DNA from: Yersinia rohdei ATCC 43380
GTDB lineage: Bacteria > Pseudomonadota > Gammaproteobacteria > Enterobacterales > Enterobacteriaceae
Length of the DNA: 64,000 nucleotides
Assembly (NCBI RefSeq): GCF_000173775.1
Contig: NZ_ACCD01000017.1
Location: 21,287 to 85,286 of the forward strand
Reading direction: 5' to 3'
In this document: positions 1 through 10,000 of the stretch, piece after piece
How positions within the stretch are numbered: the stretch's first letter is position 1
Layout of the letters: each line of letters begins with the position of its first letter
The notes under the pieces: generated by a model
Seen by the model: only the letters and a program-made list of their open reading frames with translations
Database searches by the model: none
Told to the model about the DNA's origin: nothing
Made by a program: the position numbers and the translations under genes

Positions 1-2
1 TG

Positions 3-167
3 TTACCACCAGACCCGCGTCATAAATTTATGCCCACAATCCAGACAACAGCTGCGGGGATTATCCAGTGGTATAACGGTTATCCCTGCCGTTATCAGGT
101 ATGTCGACTAGTAATCGGCACAACGCACACCTTGTTGGCTCAGTATATTAACCCTTTTATCTTCCAT
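3..167 (-). pseudogene. Possible small cysteine-rich ORF interrupted by an amber codon
   Basis: Just after the tagA stop, on the same strand, an ATG at 167 follows a good ribosome site (GGTGAG, 6 nt spacing). The frame encodes 19 residues, then TAG at 108-110, then continues open for 34 codons to TAA at 3-5. The second part ends with SCCLDCGHKF, a zinc-knuckle-like pattern. A single base change from TGG to TAG would explain the break, so this may be a decayed small gene at the end of the T6SS operon. It could equally be a chance frame, because 54 codons is short. I do not recognise a family. Confidence 0.25.
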
Positions 168-180
168 GATAATCTCACCG

Positions 181-1590
181 TTAAGGGGCAACTGACTGCG
201 AACCTGCGGGTTGAACCAGCAACGCATACCGATTCAGCAGTTGGGTAAACCGGCTGTCAATCTGTTGGCGCAATGCCGAGGGTGGGGTTTGCCCTGCCGT
301 GATTTGGGCCTGATATTGGCGTAGCAGTTCTTCCAGCGGTAAGGTTTTTTCTAGTGGCTGTTGAATCGCAAACACCACTGATTTCAGCTCTGAGACGGTC
401 ATATAACGTCCCTTTTTCTCATCCAATCCATTCAGACGTTCAGCCAGCTGTTTTAATCGCGTTTGTGCCAGTGCAAATTGCTCCAGCTCCGCCAAGGGCG
501 CGGCCCCGGCTTCTTGCTGCTGTTGCCACCAGGTACTCAACCGTTTGACGTCTGGATGAGCTGGCCACAGTTGTTGTAACTGTGATAACAGAGCATCACC
601 GCGCAATTGAGCCCATAACGGCGCTAACTGTGCCAGCTGTTCCAACTGGCTGGCACTGGCTTGCAATGCCGGTTCAGCCAGCTGAGCTAACGCGGTATCT
701 GACGTTTCCTTTCTCAGCTCATCAATGGATTTACTGGTTAAGGAAGCAGATAAAGGTGCGGTACTGACCAGCAATTCTTCACGTAATGGATGGGATGACG
801 GCGACTGCCAGAGCAAGAAACTGCCGGTCATCAGTAGCGCCATCAGGACTAAACCGGCGATAAAACCGTGGTGGGCCTTCCAGCGTGGTGCCGGCGGCAG
901 AGCTGGCGGGGGGAATTCCACCTGAACGCGCGGCGCGGCAGGTTCACTGACAATATACACCAGCGGCTGGCTGGCTGGAGGCGATGAGAATACCGACGGC
1001 GCAGGTGATTCATTAATAACAGCATGTTGTAGCGGCGCTGACAATGACGCGGGCGTATCAGCCGCCGCCTCGGCACTTTCCAGACGTAATGCCGCGTTAT
1101 GCAACATTAAACGGACACCATCCAGCTTACTCAAGTGCTTGAGTTCCAGCATTTGCAACTGGGCGCACAGTTGTTCCAGCGCGCGTTCTGCCCGGTAAAT
1201 CAGTGCCAAATCGCCATAACAGGGGGTCAGGGTGCGCCAGACTTGTTGCAAGCGGTCACTCAGCCATGCCAACAATTCAACCCGGGCATGGGTTTGCGGC
1301 GGCCACAAGGCGCTCCATTGGTGAGAAAGCAATCCCGCCAACAGTTCCACACCCTCACACAATCCGGCCAGCCCCGCCAGGTGAGTCCGTGCCAGAGTAA
1401 AATCGACCGTGGTCTGTAACTCAACCCCATTTTGGCGAAATAGCGCCAAACACAGCTGTTCAACCCGCACCCAATTAACATCCGGGCGGGCAGGATGGTG
1501 TAACTTGCCGATTTCATTACGCAGTGCAGTAAATTCAGCCAAATGGCGCGGATCGCCGCCGGTTTTCAGTGTGCGTTCGGTATTAGGCAT
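181..1590 (-). CDS. tagA: TagA-type T6SS protein (ImpA_N, one TM, VasL-like C-terminus)
   Basis: The 469 residues show an ImpA-type N-terminal domain (about 10-170), a Pro/Ala-rich linker, one hydrophobic segment near 243-262 (HHGFIAGLVLMALLMTGSFL) and a Gln/Leu-rich helical C-terminus of the VasL type. This membrane-anchored TssA relative matches TagA, which in enteroaggregative E. coli catches the distal end of the growing sheath at the opposite membrane and holds it extended. It is the last complete gene of the T6SS operon, 26 bp after tssE. The alternative name VasL applies to the same architecture. The role is from family knowledge; the domain layout is read from the protein. Confidence 0.85.
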   Translation of the reverse strand: MPNTERTLKTGGDPRHLAEFTALRNEIGKLHHPARPDVNWVRVEQLCLALFRQNGVELQTTVDFTLARTHLAGLAGLCEGVELLAGLLSHQWSALWPPQTHARVELLAWLSDRLQQVWRTLTPCYGDLALIYRAERALEQLCAQLQMLELKHLSKLDGVRLMLHNAALRLESAEAAADTPASLSAPLQHAVINESPAPSVFSSPPASQPLVYIVSEPAAPRVQVEFPPPALPPAPRWKAHHGFIAGLVLMALLMTGSFLLWQSPSSHPLREELLVSTAPLSASLTSKSIDELRKETSDTALAQLAEPALQASASQLEQLAQLAPLWAQLRGDALLSQLQQLWPAHPDVKRLSTWWQQQQEAGAAPLAELEQFALAQTRLKQLAERLNGLDEKKGRYMTVSELKSVVFAIQQPLEKTLPLEELLRQYQAQITAGQTPPSALRQQIDSRFTQLLNRYALLVQPAGSQSVAP

Positions 1591-1616
1591 TATGATTTTT
1601 CTTCCCTGAACTGGCG

Positions 1617-2060
1617 TTAAAATGACTCGCCCGGATTGATATAATGTTGTTGTTTCAAATGGCGAATTAATACCCGGCCTTCCGGCATAAACGCGGTGCC
1701 AAAATGCACCAATCCGAACTCTTTTAGCTCGGCATCAATGCCATACTCCAGGTGCCCGGGGGTGGACTGTGGCAACAGCACCACATTGAGGCTTTTTAGC
1801 CGCGGTTCATATTTCAACAGCGTGTCAGAGAGGATGGTCAGCAGTGCATGTGCCGTACCGGGCATTCCTTGCAGGATTTTGCTCATGTCTGGCAAACCGT
1901 AATCTGGCAGATGGCTGAGTGTACCCGCGCGGCAGTTAAGGATGCGCTGCATATTGTCGAGTACCGAGAGGACTCCTTGATTGGCTTCGCTCACTTGATG
2001 GAGATCGAGGCCACCGGCGACATTGCCGAACAGCATTTCATAGAGCGAAGGCGGGGGCAT
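1617..2060 (-). CDS. tssE: T6SS baseplate protein TssE (gp25-like)
   Basis: This 147-residue protein has the gp25/TssE fold signature: an N-terminal S-L-x-E-x-L segment (SLYEMLFGN), a mid-region LPDYGLPD followed by a P-R-L motif (YEPRLKSLNVV), and a C-terminal beta strand region. TssE is a wedge component of the cytoplasmic baseplate, with TssF, TssG and TssK, and starts sheath polymerisation. The ATG at 2060 has AAGGA about 8 nt upstream, inside the end of tssJ, whose stop lies 1 nt away, so the two are tightly coupled. The length is normal for the family. Confidence 0.93.
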   Translation of the reverse strand: MPPPSLYEMLFGNVAGGLDLHQVSEANQGVLSVLDNMQRILNCRAGTLSHLPDYGLPDMSKILQGMPGTAHALLTILSDTLLKYEPRLKSLNVVLLPQSTPGHLEYGIDAELKEFGLVHFGTAFMPEGRVLIRHLKQQHYINPGESF

Positions 2061-2061
2061 A

Positions 2062-2604
2062 TTACTTATCCTTCAAGGGTAAAAGTGTCATTCCGTGATT
2101 ATTCAGTTCAATCTGACGGGCCTTATCGGGGTCGAGGTCGTCACGGCTCAGCACCACCCGCCAGGTGTTGTTAACGATATCCGGGGTCAGAAACATACCC
2201 GCCACCGCCACATACTCCGTTTTTTCATCCAGCGGCACATCAATGGTGACCGCAGCGCCTGGGCGAATACGAATGTCTTTCTCAGCAACCAGATCCGCTT
2301 TTATCGCCTGACTGTCCTCGGCAAATAAAGAGGGATAATCGCTGCCATCAAACGTTTTACGATCCCGCAGCTGATAGATGCGCACCACCGTGGCCAGTGG
2401 AGCCCCTGCCGCATTGTTGTTTACCGCGTCCCGCGCTTGTATATCCAGATGCAGTATTTTCACCTGCTTATAAAATATAGCTTTTGTCACGGCGACGGTG
2501 CCGTCACTCACTTTCTGGGTCAGTCCACATCCGCTCAGAGTGAATATCATGACCAGCATCAAAAATATAAAACGTGTTTTACCAGCGATAATCGCCATGT
2601 TCAT
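2062..2604 (-). CDS. tssJ: T6SS outer-membrane lipoprotein TssJ
   Basis: TssJ is the outer-membrane lipoprotein of the TssJLM trans-envelope complex and contacts the periplasmic end of TssM. The sequence shows a lipoprotein signal peptide ending in LSGC, with Gly after the Cys, which fits outer-membrane sorting. A beta-sandwich domain with the family's VVRIYQL and WRVVLSRDDL regions follows. I chose the ATG at 2604 because AAGGG lies 5-6 nt upstream and it gives a normal signal peptide. A longer frame from 2637 would add 11 residues with no ribosome site. It overlaps the end of tssG by 26 bp. Confidence 0.92.
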   Translation of the reverse strand: MNMAIIAGKTRFIFLMLVMIFTLSGCGLTQKVSDGTVAVTKAIFYKQVKILHLDIQARDAVNNNAAGAPLATVVRIYQLRDRKTFDGSDYPSLFAEDSQAIKADLVAEKDIRIRPGAAVTIDVPLDEKTEYVAVAGMFLTPDIVNNTWRVVLSRDDLDPDKARQIELNNHGMTLLPLKDK

Positions 2605-3676
2605 CGGTTTCCCTTCGGTGAAAATTTTCCTGAACACGCTGATAGCGGCCCAGATTAATGGTGATGATTTCAGTGTCAGTCTGGGCTGTTGCCGTGGTAC
2701 GTAATGCCCGCATCACGGCTGTTCGACCTAACAAGATCCCGCTGCTTTGCGGTTGGCAGGAAAGTTGTGCATCGGGCAGCAGCGTGCGCAAGACCGACAG
2801 TTGTAAACGCACATGCAGCCGTGACCCCAGGTACACCTGCAATAACGCCAGCAAATCGGTGTGTAACTGCCCACCAGGCAACCATTCTCTGGCTTCATCA
2901 GGGTTGTCCGTCGTCAGTTGCAGTAATACCTGACTGTTAACATCTACCGCATGGCTACCCATCACCGGGCTGTTGCTCATGCTCACGGGGTGGCGCGCAC
3001 TCATTGCCAGTGGATGGCGTAAAGGGATGCGGTAGCGGTCATGGGCTATCACGCGAGCATCGGTTTCAGGTGCCAGCAAATGAACCAGCGCAATAATACC
3101 TTCGCTGGTGCGCGTGGGCAGGCGCATCATGCTGGTCAGTGCCAGAAAACGGGATACCGGCGTGGCGATATGCGTTGTGCATCCCTCAATGCCCAGACCA
3201 CAGAGGCTCAATAGGTACTGTGAAGTTTTATCCGTCCCGCCAGGAGAAAAACTGGCCGGATAAGAGTACTTACGCCAGATGCGGTAGTACTGCGTAATAA
3301 GCCGGTGATTGAAGATATCCAGAAAATCACTGACGGCCTCATGCCCTTCCCTGCGTTGGGTAATATCATCGATATACGCGGTAGGCAGCGGCGATTCCAC
3401 GCCATACAGCCCCATAAAGGTGGTGCGGATGGTCGGCGGAAGGTGTGCCTGCTCGGGTATTTCCACCCGTTTAAATTCACTGGCCGGAAAACCCATGCCC
3501 GGATGGGGCCGAAAACGAACCGGGTCGTGTTTTACCTGCCAGTGACTGCCCAACGGAGGTGCCTCCGGCTGGCTTTGCTCCAGTAACTGACAGAAGCGAT
3601 AAAACTGGGTATACGGCAGTTTATCCCGCAGTTGTTCGATTAGCCGGGCAGACGCTGATTGTGATTCTCTTTCCAT
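2579..3676 (-). CDS. tssG: T6SS baseplate protein TssG
   Basis: TssG forms the core of the T6SS baseplate wedge with two TssF copies and TssE, and binds TssK. The protein (365 residues from the ATG at 3676; an ATG at 3685 is also possible) carries the recognisable family start, LPYTQFYRFCQLLEQ, then the PVRFRPHPGMGFPASE segment and a central YGVESPLPTAYIDDI region. It overlaps the 3' end of tssF by about 37 bp and the start of tssJ by 26 bp, so translation is coupled. The length is typical. Confidence 0.92.
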   Translation of the reverse strand: MERESQSASARLIEQLRDKLPYTQFYRFCQLLEQSQPEAPPLGSHWQVKHDPVRFRPHPGMGFPASEFKRVEIPEQAHLPPTIRTTFMGLYGVESPLPTAYIDDITQRREGHEAVSDFLDIFNHRLITQYYRIWRKYSYPASFSPGGTDKTSQYLLSLCGLGIEGCTTHIATPVSRFLALTSMMRLPTRTSEGIIALVHLLAPETDARVIAHDRYRIPLRHPLAMSARHPVSMSNSPVMGSHAVDVNSQVLLQLTTDNPDEAREWLPGGQLHTDLLALLQVYLGSRLHVRLQLSVLRTLLPDAQLSCQPQSSGILLGRTAVMRALRTTATAQTDTEIITINLGRYQRVQENFHRRETDEHGDYRW

Positions 3677-5403
3677 CGGATACATTTCCCGGCAGGCTGA
3701 ACGATAAGGGTGAGCTGATTGAATAAATGGATGTCAGCGTAAAGGGCAAAGAAGCGATTGAGCATTTCGCCGAACAGATGAATATCGCCTTCACCGGTAA
3801 AACCATTGCCATCCAGCCGCACTTCAATATCGATACCCCGCAGCAGAAATCCCTGTTCAAAACGCTGAATCTGGTGGTGTTGCACCTGTTGAATGGCATC
3901 AAGACGCCGGTTATTCAGTTCATCTCCCTGCCAGTTGTAAAGCTCCAGCGTTCCGCGCAGTACTTCGGCGTTACTCATCAGATTAAGGTAGCTTGAACCC
4001 AGGTGGCTCAATACCCGCCACTGAAAGTGATCTTCCGCCGGGGGATAAGACGGCAGCGTTGGCTTGCAGAGATTGCGCACTTTCAACGGCGTCTGTAACA
4101 CCGCTTCGCAGCGATCCAGTAGTGTGCTCTGTAACGCTTTGCGCGGTAGCTGACCATTGGTGCCGGTAATTTTCAGCGAGACCGCCTCGCGGGTAAAAGC
4201 TCTGTCTGCTTCCCACTGCTGGCCACCGAGAATCAACCAGGTATCATGCAGCCCGGTCACGCCCCGTTTTACTCGGGTGTGGAAATAGCGTTCCGGCGCA
4301 TGCCGCCGCTGCATCCCGCCGCGATGGCGAAAACTGGTAAAAGGGACATAAGTGGCATCAGATGTTCGCTGCGAACCGGTCACCGCGTCCACGGAGTAAA
4401 TTTCGGTGTGCCCATCCTGCAGACGCCGCGGGCGCAGCATATACTCACTTTCCAGCCCATTGATAGTCAGCGGGTCAGCCTCCAGAGAGAACAGGTTAAC
4501 TACCGGCACACAATGCAGGTGAAGTGCGTCGTCCCTGACCGGCAAATCACTTTGCCACTGGCAGTCAAACACCACTTCGATATCAAACCAGGTAATGCCT
4601 GCTGGCAGTGTCACCGTTTCCAGCCCATTCAGGTGCACAAACATAAACTTCTCGCGGAAGGTGAAATACTCCAGCAACAACTGATAGCCACTGAATGCGC
4701 TGTCACCTTTGGGCCACAGCAGGTCTTCGTCTGCAAAACCGCCGGGAGAAAACCAACCATCCAGTTTTATGCGGTCAGCCTGATTGGGCAGCCGTAAATA
4801 AAGAGCGGCCTGACGCCGGGTCAGTGCCAGATGTAACTCACTGCTGACAGGGGCGTCTCCCGCCAGATAAAAACACAAGCGCCGTAAATCCACTTGCGAC
4901 CAGTCAGCCTGAGGGCTGCATGCCAGTCGTAGACGCAGCACCGAACGGCCATCCGGCTCCGTCGCCATCACTACGGTTGAGACGGCAAGTGGGTTAAGCA
5001 CCATATCGCGAGTGGTTCGGTACTGGCAGACGGTATTTTTCGGGCCGATTGGGCGAGAATAGACTTCCATTCCCGCGGGCACGGTTTCGGCCATTTTCAT
5101 CGCCGGGACATCTGGGGTCAGCGCAACAATAGAAAGCGAGGGAATGGTGCGCAGATAGTGCGGCCACAGCATGCTTACCAGCCCTTCGGTAAACTCCGGC
5201 AGGTCGTCATCGATTTTTTCGCGTAATCGCCCCATCGAAAAGGCAAAGCCTTCAAACAGACGTTCCACGTAAGGGTCTGGCGTACCGGGTTTATCCAAAT
5301 CTAACAGGGCCGCCCGGTCAGGGTGAGTTTGGGCAAACTCTTGTGCCGCATCACGCAGATAGCGCATTTCGGCGTCGTAATAACGCAGAGTAAGGTCTTT
5401 CAT
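3640..5403 (-). CDS. tssF: T6SS baseplate protein TssF (VasA)
   Basis: The 587-residue protein begins with the diagnostic TssF N-terminus (LRYYDAEMRYLRDAAQEFA, PDPYVERLFEGFAF) and contains LVSMLWPHYLRTIPS; length and sequence fit the VasA/TssF family throughout. TssF is the main structural protein of the baseplate wedge, surrounds the VgrG hub with TssG and TssE, and contacts TssK. It starts 97 bp after the tssA stop. That gap carries an ERIC-like remnant, so this junction is less tight than the others in the operon. Confidence 0.94.
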   Translation of the reverse strand: MKDLTLRYYDAEMRYLRDAAQEFAQTHPDRAALLDLDKPGTPDPYVERLFEGFAFSMGRLREKIDDDLPEFTEGLVSMLWPHYLRTIPSLSIVALTPDVPAMKMAETVPAGMEVYSRPIGPKNTVCQYRTTRDMVLNPLAVSTVVMATEPDGRSVLRLRLACSPQADWSQVDLRRLCFYLAGDAPVSSELHLALTRRQAALYLRLPNQADRIKLDGWFSPGGFADEDLLWPKGDSAFSGYQLLLEYFTFREKFMFVHLNGLETVTLPAGITWFDIEVVFDCQWQSDLPVRDDALHLHCVPVVNLFSLEADPLTINGLESEYMLRPRRLQDGHTEIYSVDAVTGSQRTSDATYVPFTSFRHRGGMQRRHAPERYFHTRVKRGVTGLHDTWLILGGQQWEADRAFTREAVSLKITGTNGQLPRKALQSTLLDRCEAVLQTPLKVRNLCKPTLPSYPPAEDHFQWRVLSHLGSSYLNLMSNAEVLRGTLELYNWQGDELNNRRLDAIQQVQHHQIQRFEQGFLLRGIDIEVRLDGNGFTGEGDIHLFGEMLNRFFALYADIHLFNQLTLIVQPAGKCIRWKENHNQRLPG

Positions 5404-5422
5404 GGTTTTCTTTTTATCCGGA

Positions 5423-5490
5423 TATACCCGTCATATTTCAAAATGTGGGTGTGTTGACGGCAGTCAGTCACTCGAATTGTTTTGGGGATA
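5423..5490. repeat. Internally deleted ERIC-like element
   Basis: The spacer between tssA and tssF starts with ATACCCGTCATATTTCAA, which matches one end of the ERIC consensus. It continues with a piece like GCATGTGCGTTGGC and ends with CACTCGAATTGTTTTGGGGATA, like the other ERIC end. At about 68 bp it lacks the middle of the usual 127-bp element. Short internally deleted ERICs are known in enterobacteria. It would be transcribed between tssA and tssF. Confidence 0.55.
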
Positions 5491-5500
5491 AGATGAGTTA

Positions 5501-7087
5501 TTACCCACACAGCACCGCAGCTCGTGCCGGGTCGAGGGCAATTAATCCGGCGAGCAGATGTTCCATCTCGCCATGCAAACGTGATTTGTCCGACTCTGTC
5601 CGGCTGGCTTTCATGCGCAGCAGTTTCAGGCGACGGGCTTTCACTTCAAACAGCAATTCCGGCTCCCATTGCGTGAGTGTCATTCGGGTTGCATTCCCCT
5701 CCAGCTCACCTAACAAATGCAGCGCCATGTCGTTTTTGCCATACTGCTCGGCGACTCGCGCCATCAGCAGGCGGATCAGCCACTGATGGCGCGGTGTGTG
5801 GGCCCCTGGGCGGTTCTGCAACCAACTCAGCGCGGCGTCCACGCCTTCAGTGTCGGCCTGAGCCAGTGCTTCCGGCTCCAGTTGCAGAATATCGTCATCA
5901 CCTACTGTGCTGGCGGATGCGGCAGGTTCATTGCCCCAACTTGCTGCGGCCATAACTTGCTGGGTTAGCCAGTTCTGTGTCACCTCATCAGCGAAAGGCG
6001 TGCCATCACTGAAGGCCAATCCTTCAAGCCCCGGCAGGCGAGTCAGCAGGCCATTTAAATCCTGTTTAATGATGTCAGCCCAGCGCTCGTACGGCGCGCC
6101 CGTCTTCATCAGCGCCTGATGGGTATACCACTGGAGATCAAGCCACAGGTGATTGACCCCCTGAGCAAACAGAATGTCGGTTTGCTCCAGCAATTCCAGC
6201 CAGCTTTGTTGCAAATAAAGACGTTTCAGCAGTGCACGGTTCTCCGGCTTTGGCGGAGCCAGACGGGTACAGCCGCTGGCGGCCAACGGCGGCAATTCAT
6301 GCAGTGTATCCAGACGAATACTTTTCATCAGATGATGACCTGATAGCCAGCCATTCGGCTGGTCGCGTAAAAAACCCGCCAGCAGTTTTGCCTGATCGAG
6401 TAAATCACGCCCGGAGGAGACCGCTTTCAACGCAGGGGCATCAGATGCCGCGTGACGAGAGGGACTGCTATTTTGTGGAATAACCGCATCAGGGCCGCCG
6501 GACTGCATTAGCCGGTTCTCCAGTGCCGCATAAAGGTTGCCAAACTGAGGGCGGGTGGACTCATCCCAGCCGCTAATATTTTCTTCGGCTAACGCCAATG
6601 CCCCCACGATGCGCTCAAAGTCAGCTTTTGCGACTTCAGGGTAAAGTGACAGGCTGTCCAGCACCCGGCTACTCGCTAGCCATTCCAGTGCCAGTTTGCG
6701 GCTGTTGCCTCGTTGCGGGTGCAGTGTATCGCCAAAACGTTGCAGTAATCCGGCCAGCAGGGCCAGGCCATCCGCCAACCCGCTTTCACCATCGATATGC
6801 AGCCGCGCCCAGATATAGTAGGTCGCGACGCGCACATCCTTGCACGACCCCGTTAGCAGTTTCTCCGCCAATGCACAGACCAGCCCCGTGTCCGCGCCAG
6901 ACAGTTTGTTGACTTCTTCGCGCATCTGCTGGAAATCATCATCATAGCCGGGGTCATCACCTACCGGTGACTCCACGACTATGGGCACCAGCCATTTTTC
7001 CCAGAGCAAAATCTGCTGTTGTGCTTGTTGCGAAAGCGCCTGTTGTTCAGCATGACAAGCATTGAGTAAAGTATGCAATGTGGCCAT
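5501..7087 (-). CDS. tssA: T6SS protein TssA
   Basis: This 528-residue protein carries an N-terminal ImpA_N domain (about 15-150, with SPVGDDPGYDDDFQQMREEV), a central helical region and a C-terminal extension (RHQWLIRLLMARVAEQYGK) of the longer TssA class. TssA proteins prime assembly of baseplate and tail and stay at the distal end of the sheath. No transmembrane helix is seen, which separates it from the tagA product at the end of the operon. The start overlaps the tssM stop by one base (TGATG), giving tight coupling. Confidence 0.9.
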   Translation of the reverse strand: MATLHTLLNACHAEQQALSQQAQQQILLWEKWLVPIVVESPVGDDPGYDDDFQQMREEVNKLSGADTGLVCALAEKLLTGSCKDVRVATYYIWARLHIDGESGLADGLALLAGLLQRFGDTLHPQRGNSRKLALEWLASSRVLDSLSLYPEVAKADFERIVGALALAEENISGWDESTRPQFGNLYAALENRLMQSGGPDAVIPQNSSPSRHAASDAPALKAVSSGRDLLDQAKLLAGFLRDQPNGWLSGHHLMKSIRLDTLHELPPLAASGCTRLAPPKPENRALLKRLYLQQSWLELLEQTDILFAQGVNHLWLDLQWYTHQALMKTGAPYERWADIIKQDLNGLLTRLPGLEGLAFSDGTPFADEVTQNWLTQQVMAAASWGNEPAASASTVGDDDILQLEPEALAQADTEGVDAALSWLQNRPGAHTPRHQWLIRLLMARVAEQYGKNDMALHLLGELEGNATRMTLTQWEPELLFEVKARRLKLLRMKASRTESDKSRLHGEMEHLLAGLIALDPARAAVLCG

Positions 7088-10000
7088 CAGTCGCCCTCTC
7101 CTGTTGCGCTATCCGGTTTCTGAACAGCGCCAGTCGCACCCACGCTGAATATTTGCGTCGGTAAGACAAAATTACGCAGTTTCAATAAGGCCAGTGGGCC
7201 GTCTCCGGCTTCAGTCCGTAGGGTGTAATTCAGCGGCCGGCCATCAGGGGCTTTCCAGGTGAGATTAAAGCTGCTGTTCACACCCTGATAAGGGGTCACC
7301 ACAGCTTTATCCAGTAAACGTATCCACCCCCAGGCACCGGGGAAATCAGCAAATTGCCGGGTACCGGCTTGGGTGCTTATCCAGCTCAAACTGGCACCTG
7401 GGGCCTCGGTATCATGGGGCCAGGTGAAACGTTTCCAAACTGGTAACTGATTGTAATAAGTGAGTTTTTGGCTATCCACCACCAGATCGGTCTGCATCAC
7501 ATCTTTGGCTGTTCCTGGGCGCAATTCAAAGCGTATTCCCGCTTCACCGTCCACAAATACCACGTCCGACAAATAGCTCAACTGATCCACGGCTTTCAGG
7601 AACGCCGGATTGAAGGTCAGGCCCTGAGCATTGATGCTGTCCGGCACCCAACGGCTGCCTTCTTTGTGCAGCACGCCGTTCAGCCGGGTTTGCAAGAAGC
7701 GGGCGATGCGTCCGCTATCACTGTTGAGATAACGCGCCAACAGCGGAAGTGAGACTTCACTGCTGGTATCTTTCAGGGGATAACGCCCGCCAAAAGTGCT
7801 GTTCCAGTCATCAACAATAGATGCCTGCCACTGGGCATTCAGGCTCTGGGCGGCGGGAGTTAAGACCTGCTGCCACGCCTGTTCCATCGGCTGGACAAAC
7901 ACCGTTTGACCAAATCCACTCCACTCCTGCCCAAGACTGGCAGCCACCAGACTGCCATAATCCCGGGTGTCGGTCAGATCAACCGCCTTGCCCTGAAATA
8001 CGGTCTGAGCAAGGGTCTGGGTCATGGCCTGTGGATCCGCAGCATTCACTACCTGCTGGAGTTTAAGACGCACCTGGGTGACTCGGGTCAGGAAGGTTTG
8101 CAAACTAAGGCTGGTATTGCCCTGCCCGCCAGCCTTGCCATCCATCAGCGCCAATACTGGCCCGAAAGTGGCATCCAGTGGCCCTTGTGCACCCGCTTGC
8201 TGATCAATGGCGGGCTGTTCATCCCGGTTTAACAGATTTTTGGCCGATTTCACTAATGAGTCCGACAACGCCTCACCGGTTTGCCCGGTTTTGCCCTGCA
8301 CGCTCAGGGTGTTCATTAATGCCACCAGAGGGGACTGGCGTACGTCGGCCATCAGAGTGAGCTGGTCGATAGAGTCCGATAAAGTTTGTGCTGGCTGCCA
8401 GTGCAGGCTGTTGAGAAAATCCAGCCAACTGGTGGAAAAATCGGCAAAATAGCGATCTTTCAGTCGGGCCTGCAGGGCTTCCGGTGAATCCTGCTGCAAA
8501 ACAGCATTTTTGCTGTCACTCAGTACCCAGTCCATCTCTTCCCGACGTTCGCTAACCACTTTTTCAATCGCCGGTTTTACCGCGTCATCCCAGGCTTTAC
8601 GGGTAAACATCCCCGGCACGACGGCATCGGTGGTAAATATTCTCTCAGCATCAGTATCACCGGTCATGTCTGACAAGCGCAGGTCAGCATACTGGTGCGC
8701 AACCTGAACCAGCATCTTCTGATAGAGCGAAGATTCGCTGTTGCGGGCCCCCATCTGGCTGATAAGCCTGGCCCGCACTTGATTAACCAGACTTTCATCC
8801 AGATTCAGACGCCAGTCCGGATGTTGGGAAAGATTACGAGCATAAAAATCCAGCAATGCCGGGCCGCTGCCCTGCCAGAAACTGTCTGGCACTCCCTTGC
8901 GTTGTGGCCAATCACTCAGCAGCGTTTTACTAAACCATGCCGCATCCATTTTCTCTGGACGCGCTAACATCAAATAGAGTTTTAACTGGTCATAGGCGGG
9001 TTTCACCAACGTGTCGCGCAGCGGAGAATCCGGTGGAAGTTGCGCCATGGTGCTGAGTTGCTCTTCAAGGTGACGAGCAGCCGCATCACGCAGCAAAGGG
9101 GTGGCACTGGCCCGATAATGTGGCCAGAGCGCAGCCAGTAACGGATCATTCTGATTTAAACCAAACCGGCTGTACCAAGGTGCGCCCTGTTGCTGGCGAT
9201 ACTGTAATCTGTCTAGCGTATGTTGCAGACTCAGTTGTGCCTGAAGGCGCGCAGTAAGGGGCTGTTGCACGTTAGCCGCCAGTTTCACCTGAGACTCACT
9301 GGTATTAAAGGTATCGCGGTTGACCAGGAATGACATCAGCATGCCCGCGCCCCACAGCACCATCATGCCTGCCACCGCCATTGCTAACATTTTACGCCAG
9401 GCGAACCCCAGCTTTGTTGCGGCTAAACCTGTGGGCAAGGATGGCAATGAATCAATCAACACATCCCAGCGGTTATCCTTGCCCCAGTGGTGTTGCACAC
9501 TGCGCTTTGCATTGACCGAAACCGGGCTGAAGATAACCCCCGCCAGCGGGGAAGGACGATAGGGATTCAGTAGCGCAGCCAGGGGGCCGGCAACAGAGTC
9601 CGGCTGACGCGCCAGTTGATCGGCCAGTTGCAATAAAAATGGGTGCTGGGTATTGCTGCTAACCTGTTGCGTGCCTTGCTCAATTAGCGCGGGCAGCAGC
9701 CCGGCAAGTTGCGCACGCAGTTCGTCTGGTTGGCAACCTGCTGGCAGCAAACAGCCCACGGATTGCGTGATACGGTCGGCCCCGTCATCGGTATGCAGTG
9801 ACCAGACATACAGCGGCAACCGCCAGCCGAGGAGTTCATAACGTGAAGCAAACGCCTGTGCCACGCTGTCCATCATGTCGGCGGAGAGTGTAGTTTTAGA
9901 TTCTTTCTGGCCAAGCGTAGTGGATTGAGCTAAGGCTGAGGTCACCCAGACCACGCCATCCAGCGGACGACGGCGCAATTTGCGCAAAGCACCCAGCCAC

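Noticed and set aside
4246..4797. 183-codon plus-strand frame inside tssF
   Set aside because: It lies wholly antisense to a clearly conserved gene, lacks family features and is rich in residues typical of shadow frames.
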